NCBI RefSeq assembly: GCF_023701745.1
Contig: NZ_JAJOZB010000001.1
Span: 4,098,501 to 4,162,500, forward strand
DNA length: 64,000 bases
Origin: Streptomyces sp. RKAG293
GTDB taxonomy: Bacteria; Actinomycetota; Actinomycetes; Streptomycetales; Streptomycetaceae
Direction of reading: 5' to 3'
Every line of letters begins with the position of its first letter. The first letter of the stretch is position 1. The notes below the pieces were generated by a model. It was not told the origin of the DNA, made no database searches, and saw only the letters and a program-made list of their open reading frames with translations. Below, piece by piece: positions 52,363 through 60,585 of the stretch. The position numbers were made by a program, and so were the translations under genes.

Positions 52363-52611
52363 TTACTTGCAGGTACCCGTGTCGGTGGTGCCCGAGATGC
52401 AGTTGCCGACGTCGGTGGCCTTGCCCTTGAGCGCGTTGTTGATCAGTGCGGCGACCACACCGACGATGGTCACGACCACGGCCGAGATGATGACCCACTC
52501 CACGGCGGACGCGCCGCGTGAGGTCTCCTCCGAGCGGGCGTGACGCACCCGCCCCTGAATGAACGTGACGAGGAAATCGATCGCGGGGTGACTGATGGGC
52601 AAACGGTTCAT
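52363..52611 (-). CDS. flp: Flp-type pilin
   Basis: An 82-residue candidate major pilin. After a basic leader of about 33 residues comes GASAVEWVIISAVVVTIVGV, with Glu at the fifth position after the predicted G/A cleavage point, then NNALKGKATDVGNCISGTTD with a two-Cys tail. Length and motif fit Flp/Fap pilins. The ATG follows GAGAGGA. It lies between the TadC-like gene and the second tadE gene, at the start of the minor-pilin group. Confidence 0.8.
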   Translation of the reverse strand: MNRLPISHPAIDFLVTFIQGRVRHARSEETSRGASAVEWVIISAVVVTIVGVVAALINNALKGKATDVGNCISGTTDTGTCK

Positions 52612-52695
52612 GGTTCAAGTCCTCTCGACTCGGTGACTACGTGGATCAGACTCTGCACATCAGATGTCTCAGGCGATTCGGATGTTTCAGGCGTT

Positions 52696-53601
52696 TCAGA
52701 CCTTGAAGACCCGCATCGCGGCCGGAAAGATCAGGAAGACCAGGAAGCCCGCACAGAGCAACAACTGGGCCACGAGCATGGACTGCGACTTCTCGCCTGC
52801 CCCGCCCTCGATCTCGGAAAGCTCCCGGTGCCGCATCGTCTCCGCCCGCGAGGCGAGCGACTCGCGCACCTTCGCACCGTCGTCGGCGACCAGCCCCAAG
52901 GTGACCGACAGGTCCTTGAGTTCCTCGACCCCCAGCTCGTCGCCGAGCCGCCCCAGGGCGACCCACTGGCTCGTGCCGGTGATCCGCGCGTCCGCGAGGG
53001 CGTTGCGGATGCGCAGCAGCGCCCAGCCGTCGCCGATCTCGGCGGCGGCCATGAGCGCCTCGGGAAGGCCGCGGCCCCCCGCGAGGTTCATGGAGACCAG
53101 GTCGAGGTACGCACCGATGACACGCCGCAGGTCGCGGCGCTTGTCGACGGCGTCGCGCCGTACTTCCACGTCCGGCAGGAAGAAGAAGAGACCGCCGAAG
53201 AGCAGCGCCATCCAGAGCGGGATGACGGGGTTGCTGCCGACGCCGAGCTGCCAGGCGATCGCGAACAGGAACGGGCCGAAGAACACCCCGACCGCGGACA
53301 GCATCACCTTCGTGGCGAGGAAGCTGTCCCAGCTGCGGTCGAGCACGGCGAGGTCCGCCCGCAGGGAGCGCTGTTCCCAGCCCTGCTGCAGGTAGAAGGC
53401 CGAAACGCGCTGGCCGAGCCGCCCCTTGAGGTCGGTGGCGCGCGGTGCGGGACCGTTCGACGGCCCCGCCGCGCGCAGCGCGTCGATCTGCGCGACGGTC
53501 GCGACCGCACCACGGCGGTTCGGCATCAGCGCCCGGACGAGGGCGAAGATGCCGAGACCGGCGATGGCGCCGACGGTCACGGTCAGGAAGATGCTGTTCA
53601 T
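52696..53601 (-). CDS. tadC: TadC-type inner-membrane platform protein
   Basis: A 301-residue type II secretion F-domain protein, from VGAIAGLGIFALVRAL to the C-terminal helix LLLCAGFLVFLIFPAAMRVF. The F-domain is marked by LDLVSMNLAGGRGLPEALM. The ATG at 53601 overlaps the tadB stop. Works with TadB to anchor the ATPase. Confidence 0.88.
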   Translation of the reverse strand: MNSIFLTVTVGAIAGLGIFALVRALMPNRRGAVATVAQIDALRAAGPSNGPAPRATDLKGRLGQRVSAFYLQQGWEQRSLRADLAVLDRSWDSFLATKVMLSAVGVFFGPFLFAIAWQLGVGSNPVIPLWMALLFGGLFFFLPDVEVRRDAVDKRRDLRRVIGAYLDLVSMNLAGGRGLPEALMAAAEIGDGWALLRIRNALADARITGTSQWVALGRLGDELGVEELKDLSVTLGLVADDGAKVRESLASRAETMRHRELSEIEGGAGEKSQSMLVAQLLLCAGFLVFLIFPAAMRVFKV

Positions 53602-54491
53602 CGGGCGCCCATCTCCTGTCGCTCGGGTGCGTGCGTCAGGAACCGTTCCGGCGTCTCGATCTTCGACAGATTGCGCAGCCACCAGAACCCGGCGGCGAAC
53701 AGCGCGCACACGACGCCCAGCACCAGCTGGCCGACGGCCGTCCCGTACGGCTCGACGAAGCTCCGGTTGAAGATCGCCAGCCCCAGCACGAAGGTCACCG
53801 ACACCACGATGACGATCTGCACACTGCGCCGGGTGCTCGCGCGCTGCGCCATGACGCGCTGCCGCATGTCGACCTCCTCGCGGGCCGACTTGGCGAGGGC
53901 GCCGAGGACCTCGCGCAGACCCGGGCCGCGGAGGCGCGAGTTGAGGATGAGCGCCGCGATGATGATGTCGGCGGAGGCGTCGTTGATCTCGTCGGCGAGG
54001 TGCTGCAGCGCGTCCGGGAGGGGAGTACGCGACCGCAGCCGGTCGACGAGCGCCTCCAGGTGGGTGCGCAGCGCGGGGGCGGCGGCCCGCGCCGAGGCGG
54101 GGATGGCCTGCTCCAGGCCGACGGCGCCGGCGATGGTGTCGCGCAGCGACTCGGTCCAGGCGGCGAGCGCCTCGACGCGCTTCATCGCGGCGCGCTCCTC
54201 GGCGGCGCCGCCGAAGAGGCGGTCCCAGGTGAAGACGAGGATGCCGGTCGCGGCGCCCATCACCATCCACCGGGTGAGCGCCAGGACGACGAGTCCGCCG
54301 CCGATCGCCAGCGAGCCGCGGGTGGACAGGAAGCGGACCAGCTCGGCGGCCCGCTTGCCGTTGTCGTTGGCGGCGCCCGGCTTGGGCGCCCAGCCGCGCA
54401 GCGCGACGACGAACAGCGCGATACCGCCGCCGACGGCCGTGCCGGCCAGCAGTCCGTACAGCACGGGCAGGGAGAACACACCGGTCATCAT
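53598..54491 (-). CDS. tadB: TadB-type inner-membrane platform protein
   Basis: A 297-residue F-domain protein. N-terminal helices (YGLLAGTAVGGGIALFVVAL) are followed by WTESLRDTIAGAVGLEQAI and ILNSRLRGPGLREVLGALA. Three ATGs lie at 54497, 54491 and 54488; the one at 54491 makes an ATGA overlap with the tadA stop and is preferred. Confidence 0.88.
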   Translation of the reverse strand: MMTGVFSLPVLYGLLAGTAVGGGIALFVVALRGWAPKPGAANDNGKRAAELVRFLSTRGSLAIGGGLVVLALTRWMVMGAATGILVFTWDRLFGGAAEERAAMKRVEALAAWTESLRDTIAGAVGLEQAIPASARAAAPALRTHLEALVDRLRSRTPLPDALQHLADEINDASADIIIAALILNSRLRGPGLREVLGALAKSAREEVDMRQRVMAQRASTRRSVQIVIVVSVTFVLGLAIFNRSFVEPYGTAVGQLVLGVVCALFAAGFWWLRNLSKIETPERFLTHAPERQEMGAR

Positions 54492-55795
54492 CGCCACACC
54501 CCCGAGGGCTGGTAGCCGTTGGCGAGGAGTTCGTCCAGGCAGGACAGCGGCGCGTGCGGGTAGGCCCGCCCGTCCTGGCCCTCCGCGAAGACCTCGCTGG
54601 ACAGGACGCGGCCGTCGATGCCGTTGACCTCCCGGATGGATGTGACGACACGGCGCAGGGTGCCGCCGCGTTCGAAGTCGTTGCGCCGCTGCACGAAGAC
54701 GACGAAGTCGATGGCGCCCGCGACGAGCATCTGGGACGCCTCGACGGGCAGCCGCTCCTTCGCCTGGAGGGCGTACGTCGAGATGCGGTTGAAGACCTCG
54801 GCGGAGCTGTTGGCGTGGATCGTGGAGAGCGAGCCGTCGTTGCCCTGCGACATCGCGTTGAGCATGGTGACGATCTCGTCGCCGAGCACCTCACCGACGA
54901 TGACGCGCGAGGGGTTCATACGCAGCGACCGCCGCACCAGCTCGGCCATCGAGATCATGCCCTGGCCCTCGGAGTTGGGCAGCCGCTCCTCGAACGCCAC
55001 GACGTTCGGGTGCAGTTCCGGGAACTGGTCGAGCCCGAGCTCCAGCGCCCGCTCGACGGTGATCAGACGCTCGGTCGGCCCGATGACGTTGGCGAGCGCG
55101 CGCAGCAGGGTCGTCTTCCCGGCGTTGGTGGCGCCCGCGATCATGATGTTCTTGCGGGCGAGCACGGCGGCGCTGAGGAACGAGTGCAGTTCCGGGGTGA
55201 GCGTGTTGTTGCCGACCAGGTCGGAGAGGAAGACCTTGCCGAGCCGGGCCCGGCGGATGGAGAGTGCGGGGCGGCGCGTGACGTCCATGACGGCGGACAG
55301 ACGTGAGCCGTCCGGGAGCCGCAGGTCGAGCTGCGGGTTCGCCGAGTCGAAGGGGCGCGACGACAGGCCCGAGTACGCGCCGAGCACCTGGATGAGCTCG
55401 ATGAGCTCCTCGTCGGACTCGGCCACCGGGTCGGCGCTCAGTTCGCGGCCGTCCGCGTACCCGACGAACACCTGGTCACAGCCGTTGATGTCGATGTTCT
55501 CGACCTCGGGGTCGTCGAGCAGCGGCTGCAGCCGTCCGACGCCGAACAGCGCGGCGTGCACGGCCGCCGCGTACGCCTCCTCGGCCTCCGCGTTGGGCGG
55601 CGTGCGGCCGAGGTTGATCTCGGCGCGCGCGTAGTCCTCCAGGATCTGCGCGATGACCGCGCGGGCGAACTGCCGCTCGTCCTCGGGGGACATCGCGGGC
55701 ACGCCCGACACCTGGTCGAGGCGGCGCTGCTCGGATATGCGGTCACCCGCGTCCTGCCGGAACCGCTTGACGAGCTGGTGGTCCATCGCGCTCAT
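54488..55795 (-). CDS. tadA: TadA/CpaF-type pilus assembly ATPase
   Basis: A 435-residue secretion ATPase. It has the Walker A motif MIAGATNAGKTTLLR, acid residues in LITVERALELGLDQ, the Walker B area MNPSRVIVGEVLGDE and GNDGSLSTIHANS with the His box. It powers pilin assembly or release. The ATG at 55795, 14 nt after the tadZ-like stop, gives the normal N-terminus; an extended form would run back over that gene. Confidence 0.93.
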   Translation of the reverse strand: MSAMDHQLVKRFRQDAGDRISEQRRLDQVSGVPAMSPEDERQFARAVIAQILEDYARAEINLGRTPPNAEAEEAYAAAVHAALFGVGRLQPLLDDPEVENIDINGCDQVFVGYADGRELSADPVAESDEELIELIQVLGAYSGLSSRPFDSANPQLDLRLPDGSRLSAVMDVTRRPALSIRRARLGKVFLSDLVGNNTLTPELHSFLSAAVLARKNIMIAGATNAGKTTLLRALANVIGPTERLITVERALELGLDQFPELHPNVVAFEERLPNSEGQGMISMAELVRRSLRMNPSRVIVGEVLGDEIVTMLNAMSQGNDGSLSTIHANSSAEVFNRISTYALQAKERLPVEASQMLVAGAIDFVVFVQRRNDFERGGTLRRVVTSIREVNGIDGRVLSSEVFAEGQDGRAYPHAPLSCLDELLANGYQPSGVWR

Positions 55796-55808
55796 CGGAG
55801 AACCCCGC

Positions 55809-56609
55809 TCATCGAAGAACCCCGTACCGGTGCGGCACATCGGCGGTGATCTGCCGGGCCGAACGGATCAGCAGCGACTTGTCGAGCCGGCCACGGCGGC
55901 GGCCGGCCAGCTGCTCGGCACCCGCCGGGTCGTGGGCGAGGGTGCCGACGACGCGGGCGGCGATCTGCGAGGCGACGAGCATGTCGTTGACCTGGCTGAC
56001 GATACGGGCGCTCTGTCCCGGTTCGGCGACCAGCAGCACGCCGATCGGCGGGAAGCCGAGCGCGGCCGCGCCGCGCTGCGAACCGTGCAGCTTGGCGGAG
56101 AGCGCCGCGGCGCGGTCCCGCACCCTGGCGAGCTGCTCGGGCTCCGTCCGGGACACCAGCAGGACGAGCGCGGCATGCGAGAACAGTTCCAGCGAGGGCG
56201 AGTCGGCGCCGATCCGGCCGCAGTCGGCGAGCACGTCGGCCGCGCCGTTCGGCGACTCGGCGAGCGTCGCGAACGCCCGGCCCAGCGTCGGCCACAGCCC
56301 GACCAGCCCGGCCGCCTGCTCGGAACCGCCGAGCCCGACGACGACGTCGAGGCCCCCGGCCAGCGGCTGCGCGTGGTCCCACAGCTGTTCCGCGGCCAGC
56401 CCGCGGCGGGCCGTCGCGGCCAGCGACAGCATGCCGGTGTTCGGGTCGAGCACACCGCCGTGCGCGGCCTGGCTGCGGTAGACGAGGTCACCGCCGGACG
56501 GGTCCGCCTCGACGAGCAGCGCGCGGCGCGGCCAGACGGCGGCGAGGGCGACAGCCGTCGTCGTCACACCGGGCGAACCCTTGTCGGCCGCGATCGCGAT
56601 AAGTGCCAT
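55809..56609 (-). CDS. TadZ/CpaE-like ATPase
   Basis: A 266-residue MinD/ParA-superfamily protein. MALIAIAADKGSPGVTTTAV carries a deviant Walker A (KGSPGVTT) in which the lysine is early, as in CpaE and ParA-type localisation factors. A later segment is VLADCGRIGADSPSLELF. It likely places the pilus machine at the cell pole or septum. Located directly upstream of tadA in the operon. Confidence 0.83.
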   Translation of the reverse strand: MALIAIAADKGSPGVTTTAVALAAVWPRRALLVEADPSGGDLVYRSQAAHGGVLDPNTGMLSLAATARRGLAAEQLWDHAQPLAGGLDVVVGLGGSEQAAGLVGLWPTLGRAFATLAESPNGAADVLADCGRIGADSPSLELFSHAALVLLVSRTEPEQLARVRDRAAALSAKLHGSQRGAAALGFPPIGVLLVAEPGQSARIVSQVNDMLVASQIAARVVGTLAHDPAGAEQLAGRRRGRLDKSLLIRSARQITADVPHRYGVLR

Positions 56610-56617
56610 GGCGGGCC

Positions 56618-57355
56618 TCAGCCCTTGCTGGCGGGAACGAGCACCAGCGAGACCTCGCCGGCGGACGCGGCCAGCGTCAGCGGGCCGGCGTCGCTCTGGT
56701 CGACGACGATCGAGTACGCGGTGCCGCTGCTCCCGAGTCCGTCGCCGCCGCCGGCCGGGACGGCCTTGACCTTGGCGTTGTCGGCGAGCAGGGTGTTCCC
56801 GCCGCCGGAGTTGCCGGAGTTGCCCGCGGTGGACTTCGCCGCGTCGTTGCCCACCCGGTAGACCGCGACCGTGTCGCCGATCTTCAACCCCTCGGGGAAC
56901 TGCCCGCCCTTGAGGGAGAGCCCGATGATCGCTTTGCCCGCCTTGAGCTGATTTTCCTCACTGCTGAGCATCGGCCCGACGAGAACGGACCCCTTGACGA
57001 GGTCGGCGGCGGCTCGGTAGTTGGCGAGCCTCGTCCGGTCCGACCACTTCACATAACTGATATCCGAACCATCGGCGACCATTACTTCACGGATCGCCGA
57101 AGCCGGAATGCGCTCCCCCGCCGGTACGGGTTCGGTGATCTCGATCGCCGAAATCCGGTTCCCGGCACGCATGACCAGCACCGTCGCACCCAGCGCCCCG
57201 ACGAGGATGAGCAGTACGGCGAGCGCCGCCAGCGCCGGCTTCCGCTCCCGCGGCGCGACCGGCAGCCGCTCACCCGTCGGCCCACCCATCATCGGCCCGG
57301 GCACAGACGGCCTACCACCACTGCCACCTGCAGCGGAACGTTCCCTGATCTTCAC
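56618..57355 (-). CDS. SAF-domain protein (CpaB/RcpC-like)
   Basis: A 245-residue protein with one N-terminal helix (LAALAVLLILVGALGATVLV) and an SAF-type domain (ITEPVPAGERIPASAIREVM, GLSLKGGQFPEGLKIGDTVA), as in CpaB, which in Gram-negative bacteria sits with the secretin. Here no secretin exists, so it may act in the wall. The GTG at 57355 follows GGGGG at 7 nt. First gene of the Tad operon, 9 nt ahead of the tadZ-like gene. Confidence 0.82.
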   Translation of the reverse strand: MKIRERSAAGGSGGRPSVPGPMMGGPTGERLPVAPRERKPALAALAVLLILVGALGATVLVMRAGNRISAIEITEPVPAGERIPASAIREVMVADGSDISYVKWSDRTRLANYRAAADLVKGSVLVGPMLSSEENQLKAGKAIIGLSLKGGQFPEGLKIGDTVAVYRVGNDAAKSTAGNSGNSGGGNTLLADNAKVKAVPAGGGDGLGSSGTAYSIVVDQSDAGPLTLAASAGEVSLVLVPASKG

Positions 57356-57690
57356 GTCAATGCCCCCGTCGAGCTGGCGTGCTTGGACTCCTGGCTGCGT
57401 GGGGAGAGGTCGTCGCGCTCCGGATGGCGACAGCCCGCAGGCCGGTGTCAAGTCACCGCACGCTATCAGCGCCGCATAAACACCCTCAAGGCGCATCGTG
57501 TGACAGGAGACTCACGGAAGCGCAACAGAACTGTCCGGGATCATTCATCGGTGAACGGACTTCAGTCAGGAATGTGACCCCGGCGTACGGACCCGGTCAC
57601 AGAACGGGCAGGGTCCCTATAACCGCTCGGACATCACCGGTAGCGTCGAGCCTCAACGCTCTGTCCGCGCATCACACGGGGGACCCCATC
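57356..57690. other. 335-bp divergent control region of the Tad operon
   Basis: The gap between the Tad operon start (57355, minus) and the lipoprotein gene (57691, plus). It must hold the promoters of both, but I found no clear -35/-10 pair, operator palindrome or small gene in it. It contains the runs AACAGAACTG and TTCATCGGTG, unusually AT-rich for this DNA, around 57520-57555. Confidence 0.45.
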
Positions 57691-58338
57691 GTGACCCGCA
57701 GCACGCCGCCCATCGCCGCCGCCCTCGCCACGGCCACGGCCCTGGCCCTGGCCCTGACCGCCTGCGGCAGCGACGCCAAACCCTCCGAAGGAATCTCCGG
57801 CGTCCCGACCACCACCCCGACCGCAGCTCCGACCACCTCGGCGGCCGCAGCGGAACCGAACGCGCCGACGTTCAAGCTGCCGGCCGACGTCAAGGTCCAG
57901 GTCGACGGGTTCGAGAGCACGGATGCCGCGAAGAAGGCCGTGCTGCGGGACAGCTCCTTCGCGATGACCTCGTGGGTCGAGGCCAAGGCCAGCGGCGCGA
58001 AGAGCGCGAACCTCAAGCGCTACTTCGCCGGGCTCCAAGGCGCCCAACTCGCCGACTCGGTGATCAAGTTCGGCAAGAGCGGAATGACCGTCACCGGAAC
58101 GTACCGCTACTACCAGCCGACGGTGCAGATCACCGGCAAGGACAAGGCGAGCGTGCTGCTCTGCGAGGACCAGAGCAAGGCGTTCTCGAAGAATCGCAAG
58201 ACGGGCAAGGCCGTGTCGACGACTCCGTCCCTCGCGGACTTCAGCCGCTGGAACATGGTCCTTTCAAAGAACGCAGCAGGTGATTGGCAGGTGCTCAACT
58301 ACACCTACACGGAGGGCGTCAAGGAATGCCGCAGCTGA
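57691..58338 (+). CDS. Exported lipoprotein of unknown function
   Basis: A 215-residue protein. The signal peptide ends in the lipobox LTAC, so the Cys should be lipidated. A Thr/Ala/Pro linker (TTTPTAAPTTSAAAAEP) leads to a domain with SWVEAKASGAKSANLKRYFAG and YRYYQPTVQITGKDK. I do not recognise the family; an NTF2-like fold is possible. The GTG at 57691 follows a GGGGGA site. It is divergent from the Tad operon (335-bp gap holding both promoters) and overlaps the next gene by 13 bp. Confidence 0.7.
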   Translation: MTRSTPPIAAALATATALALALTACGSDAKPSEGISGVPTTTPTAAPTTSAAAAEPNAPTFKLPADVKVQVDGFESTDAAKKAVLRDSSFAMTSWVEAKASGAKSANLKRYFAGLQGAQLADSVIKFGKSGMTVTGTYRYYQPTVQITGKDKASVLLCEDQSKAFSKNRKTGKAVSTTPSLADFSRWNMVLSKNAAGDWQVLNYTYTEGVKECRS

Positions 58339-59333
58339 AGTGGCCTTACAAGTACGGCATCGTCGGCCTGGGGATGTGCCTGGCCGTCCTCGCCACCACC
58401 GTCTCGCCCGCCGTGGCCAAGGACACGTTGCCGCCCACCCCTGGGACGCCCGCTCCGACCAATACCGTGATCAAGTCTCAGGTCAAGTGGTCCGGCAGCA
58501 GCGACGGCAAGGACGCCAAGCCCATCGCCTCCTCCGACGTGAACTGGACCGCACCCCCGTGCTGGTACGAGCCCTTCTACACGCCCGAAGAGTTCGACGC
58601 CTATCTCATGGCCAAGTACACCGAAGCCGGACAGAACGGCTCGGATACGGTCTACGACTACTACTACCAAATACGGTCGGAAATGGAGGCGATCCACTAC
58701 CACAAGGGCGACAAGGGTACGTGGTGGCTGCTCGTGCAGAACGACCGTCTCCCGCCCGGCTCCCCCTTGTGCTCGGCATCGCCTTCCTGGCAATGGATCG
58801 GACCCGCCGATCCGCCCACCGGTCCCGTCATCACCGCTGAGATGCTCTCCAAAGCCGCCTATGGCGCGACCAAGCTGCCCTCGCGCCAGGTGACTTTGAG
58901 TCCCGCTGCAGCGGGCCAGAAGGTCAACCTGCCCACCTTCATCAAGTTCGACGATCCCGTGGACCCGGTCTGGGTGACCGCCGCGCTGCCAGCTGTGAAC
59001 CTCGCCGCCACCGTGGTCGCCGTCCCCTCGGCGCTGCACATCGACGCCGGAACCCAGTACGCCGACCCCCAGTCGTGCGACTACACCTTCGCCAAATCGG
59101 GTGCCGCCTACCAGGTCGACACCTCGGGCGCCGCATGCAACATCACGTACCGGAAGGCGACGACCGGCGGTGGCGGGTACACCCTCAGGGCCCGCATCAC
59201 CTGGACCGTCAGCTGGACACCGACCGCCACGCCCCAGATCGGCGCGGGGCAGCGCCTGCCGGACGGCTACTCGACATTCGACCAGCCCGTCGCCGTCCAG
59301 GAGATCCAGGCCGTCGGCAAGCCGACGTCGTAG
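58326..59333 (+). CDS. Secreted protein of unknown function
   Basis: A 335-residue exported protein. The signal peptide runs MPQLKWPYKYGIVGLGMCLA to about residue 32, with cleavage likely after AVA. The mature part is rich in aromatic residues (CWYEPFYTPEEFDAYLMAKY, VYDYYYQIRSEMEAIHYHKG) and ends with repeated beta-type segments. I do not recognise it. It overlaps the lipoprotein gene by 13 bp, so the two are co-translated and probably act together at the cell surface, perhaps with the pilus. Confidence 0.72.
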   Translation: MPQLKWPYKYGIVGLGMCLAVLATTVSPAVAKDTLPPTPGTPAPTNTVIKSQVKWSGSSDGKDAKPIASSDVNWTAPPCWYEPFYTPEEFDAYLMAKYTEAGQNGSDTVYDYYYQIRSEMEAIHYHKGDKGTWWLLVQNDRLPPGSPLCSASPSWQWIGPADPPTGPVITAEMLSKAAYGATKLPSRQVTLSPAAAGQKVNLPTFIKFDDPVDPVWVTAALPAVNLAATVVAVPSALHIDAGTQYADPQSCDYTFAKSGAAYQVDTSGAACNITYRKATTGGGGYTLRARITWTVSWTPTATPQIGAGQRLPDGYSTFDQPVAVQEIQAVGKPTS

Positions 59334-59339
59334 TCCGGC

Positions 59340-59377
59340 CGGTCATGGCCGACGCCTCTCGCGGTCGGCCATGACCG
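59340..59377. terminator. Bidirectional terminator, 14-bp arms
   Basis: CGGTCATGGCCGAC (59340-59353) pairs perfectly with GTCGGCCATGACCG (59364-59377) around a 10-nt loop, in the gap between two convergent genes. Confidence 0.85.
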
Positions 59378-59417
59378 CGAAGCGGCTGCCCGACCGCCGC
59401 ACTGTTGACGCGCGCGC

Positions 59418-60404
59418 CTAACCGATCGGCACCGCCCGGATATGCCCCGGCGCACAGCCCCCGTACGTGGTCAGGGCCTGGGCGATGTGGCGGATCACGG
59501 TGGTCGGGGTGTGGCGGAGTTGGGCTGGGGTGAAGGCCAGGGGGTGAAGGCCGTGGGACGCCAGGTGGTTGCGGCGGTTCATGGTGCGGTGCCAGTCGGC
59601 CGGGCTGAGGTGGTACTCGCGGGAGTCGATCTCCAGGACCACACCGGTGTCCGGCCAGTAGCCGTCGGGGGTGGCGAGGAACGTGCCGTCGGCGAGCAGC
59701 AGGGTGGCGTTCCAGAGTGGTTCCGGCAGGCCGCCGGTGCGCAGCACTTCGCGGGCCTGGGCCTCGGAGACGGAGCGGACTCCGGCGAGCAGCTCCTGTA
59801 TGACGGCGCGGATCGGGGCGATGCCGCGGGCCGAGGTGCCGAGGATCTCCTCGGTGAGCGCTTCGACGGAGCAGCGGCCGCGCTGGACGGCCTCGGCGCA
59901 GGCGGCCCTGACCTGCTGGAGGTCGGCTCCGAGCCGGGTGGTGTCCACCAGCGCCCGCGGCAGCGGCGCGGTGGGGAAGCCGGCGACGTTGCGGGGCCTC
60001 GGTACGTGCCGGGAGCGCAGGACGGTGACGAAGTCCCGGCTGCCGGTGTACCGGTTGCAGGGTACGAGCACATGCGTCCCCGGCAGGGGCGGGACATAGC
60101 GCAGGCCGAAGAGCCGTAACGCCTCGGGCCCGGTGAGCATCGCGCCCTCGCCCGCGTACAGGAGCGCCGCTCTGGTCCGTTGTCGTGCGGTCGGGGGCCC
60201 GTTGTGGAAGAGGTAGGTGCGCGGCAGCAGTCGCTGCCACGGGCCGCCGGGGCGGCATCGGTGGGCGAGGACCCCGCTTCCCACACCTAGGACTCGCAGT
60301 TGGCGGACGGTCGCGACGCCGTCCTGGCGGAGATGGGCGAGGGCGTGACCATCGCGGGGAGAGGTAGCGGGACGGGTTCGCCGTGAGACTCGGTTCGCGG
60401 TCAT
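59418..60404 (-). CDS. AbiEi/DUF559-like protein
   Basis: A 328-residue protein. The N-terminal half resembles AbiEi-type antitoxin domains (LAHLRQDGVATVRQLRVLGV, WQRLLPRTYLFHNGP). The C-terminal half resembles DUF559/Vsr-like nuclease folds (TGVVLEIDSREYHLSPADWH, HLASHGLHPLAFTPAQLR with the acid pair E-x-D). No partner toxin (AbiEii nucleotidyltransferase) is next to it, so it is an orphan or acts alone. The ATG at 60404 has a weak ribosome site. It is divergent from eccC with a 181-bp gap. Confidence 0.68.
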   Translation of the reverse strand: MTANRVSRRTRPATSPRDGHALAHLRQDGVATVRQLRVLGVGSGVLAHRCRPGGPWQRLLPRTYLFHNGPPTARQRTRAALLYAGEGAMLTGPEALRLFGLRYVPPLPGTHVLVPCNRYTGSRDFVTVLRSRHVPRPRNVAGFPTAPLPRALVDTTRLGADLQQVRAACAEAVQRGRCSVEALTEEILGTSARGIAPIRAVIQELLAGVRSVSEAQAREVLRTGGLPEPLWNATLLLADGTFLATPDGYWPDTGVVLEIDSREYHLSPADWHRTMNRRNHLASHGLHPLAFTPAQLRHTPTTVIRHIAQALTTYGGCAPGHIRAVPIG

Positions 60405-60585
60405 GTACTGATGATGACTCGTCCCTTTCCTCCCCCGGATCCGCCTGTGGACAACTTTCTGCGAACCGGCCCTGCGACCGCCGTACCAGCGGCGCAGCAC
60501 CCTCGCATCCCCGGCGCGGCTGTTCCTGGGACTCGTGGGGCGGATATCGTCCGTATGACCTAGTCGGACCCCCCGGAGGACGATC

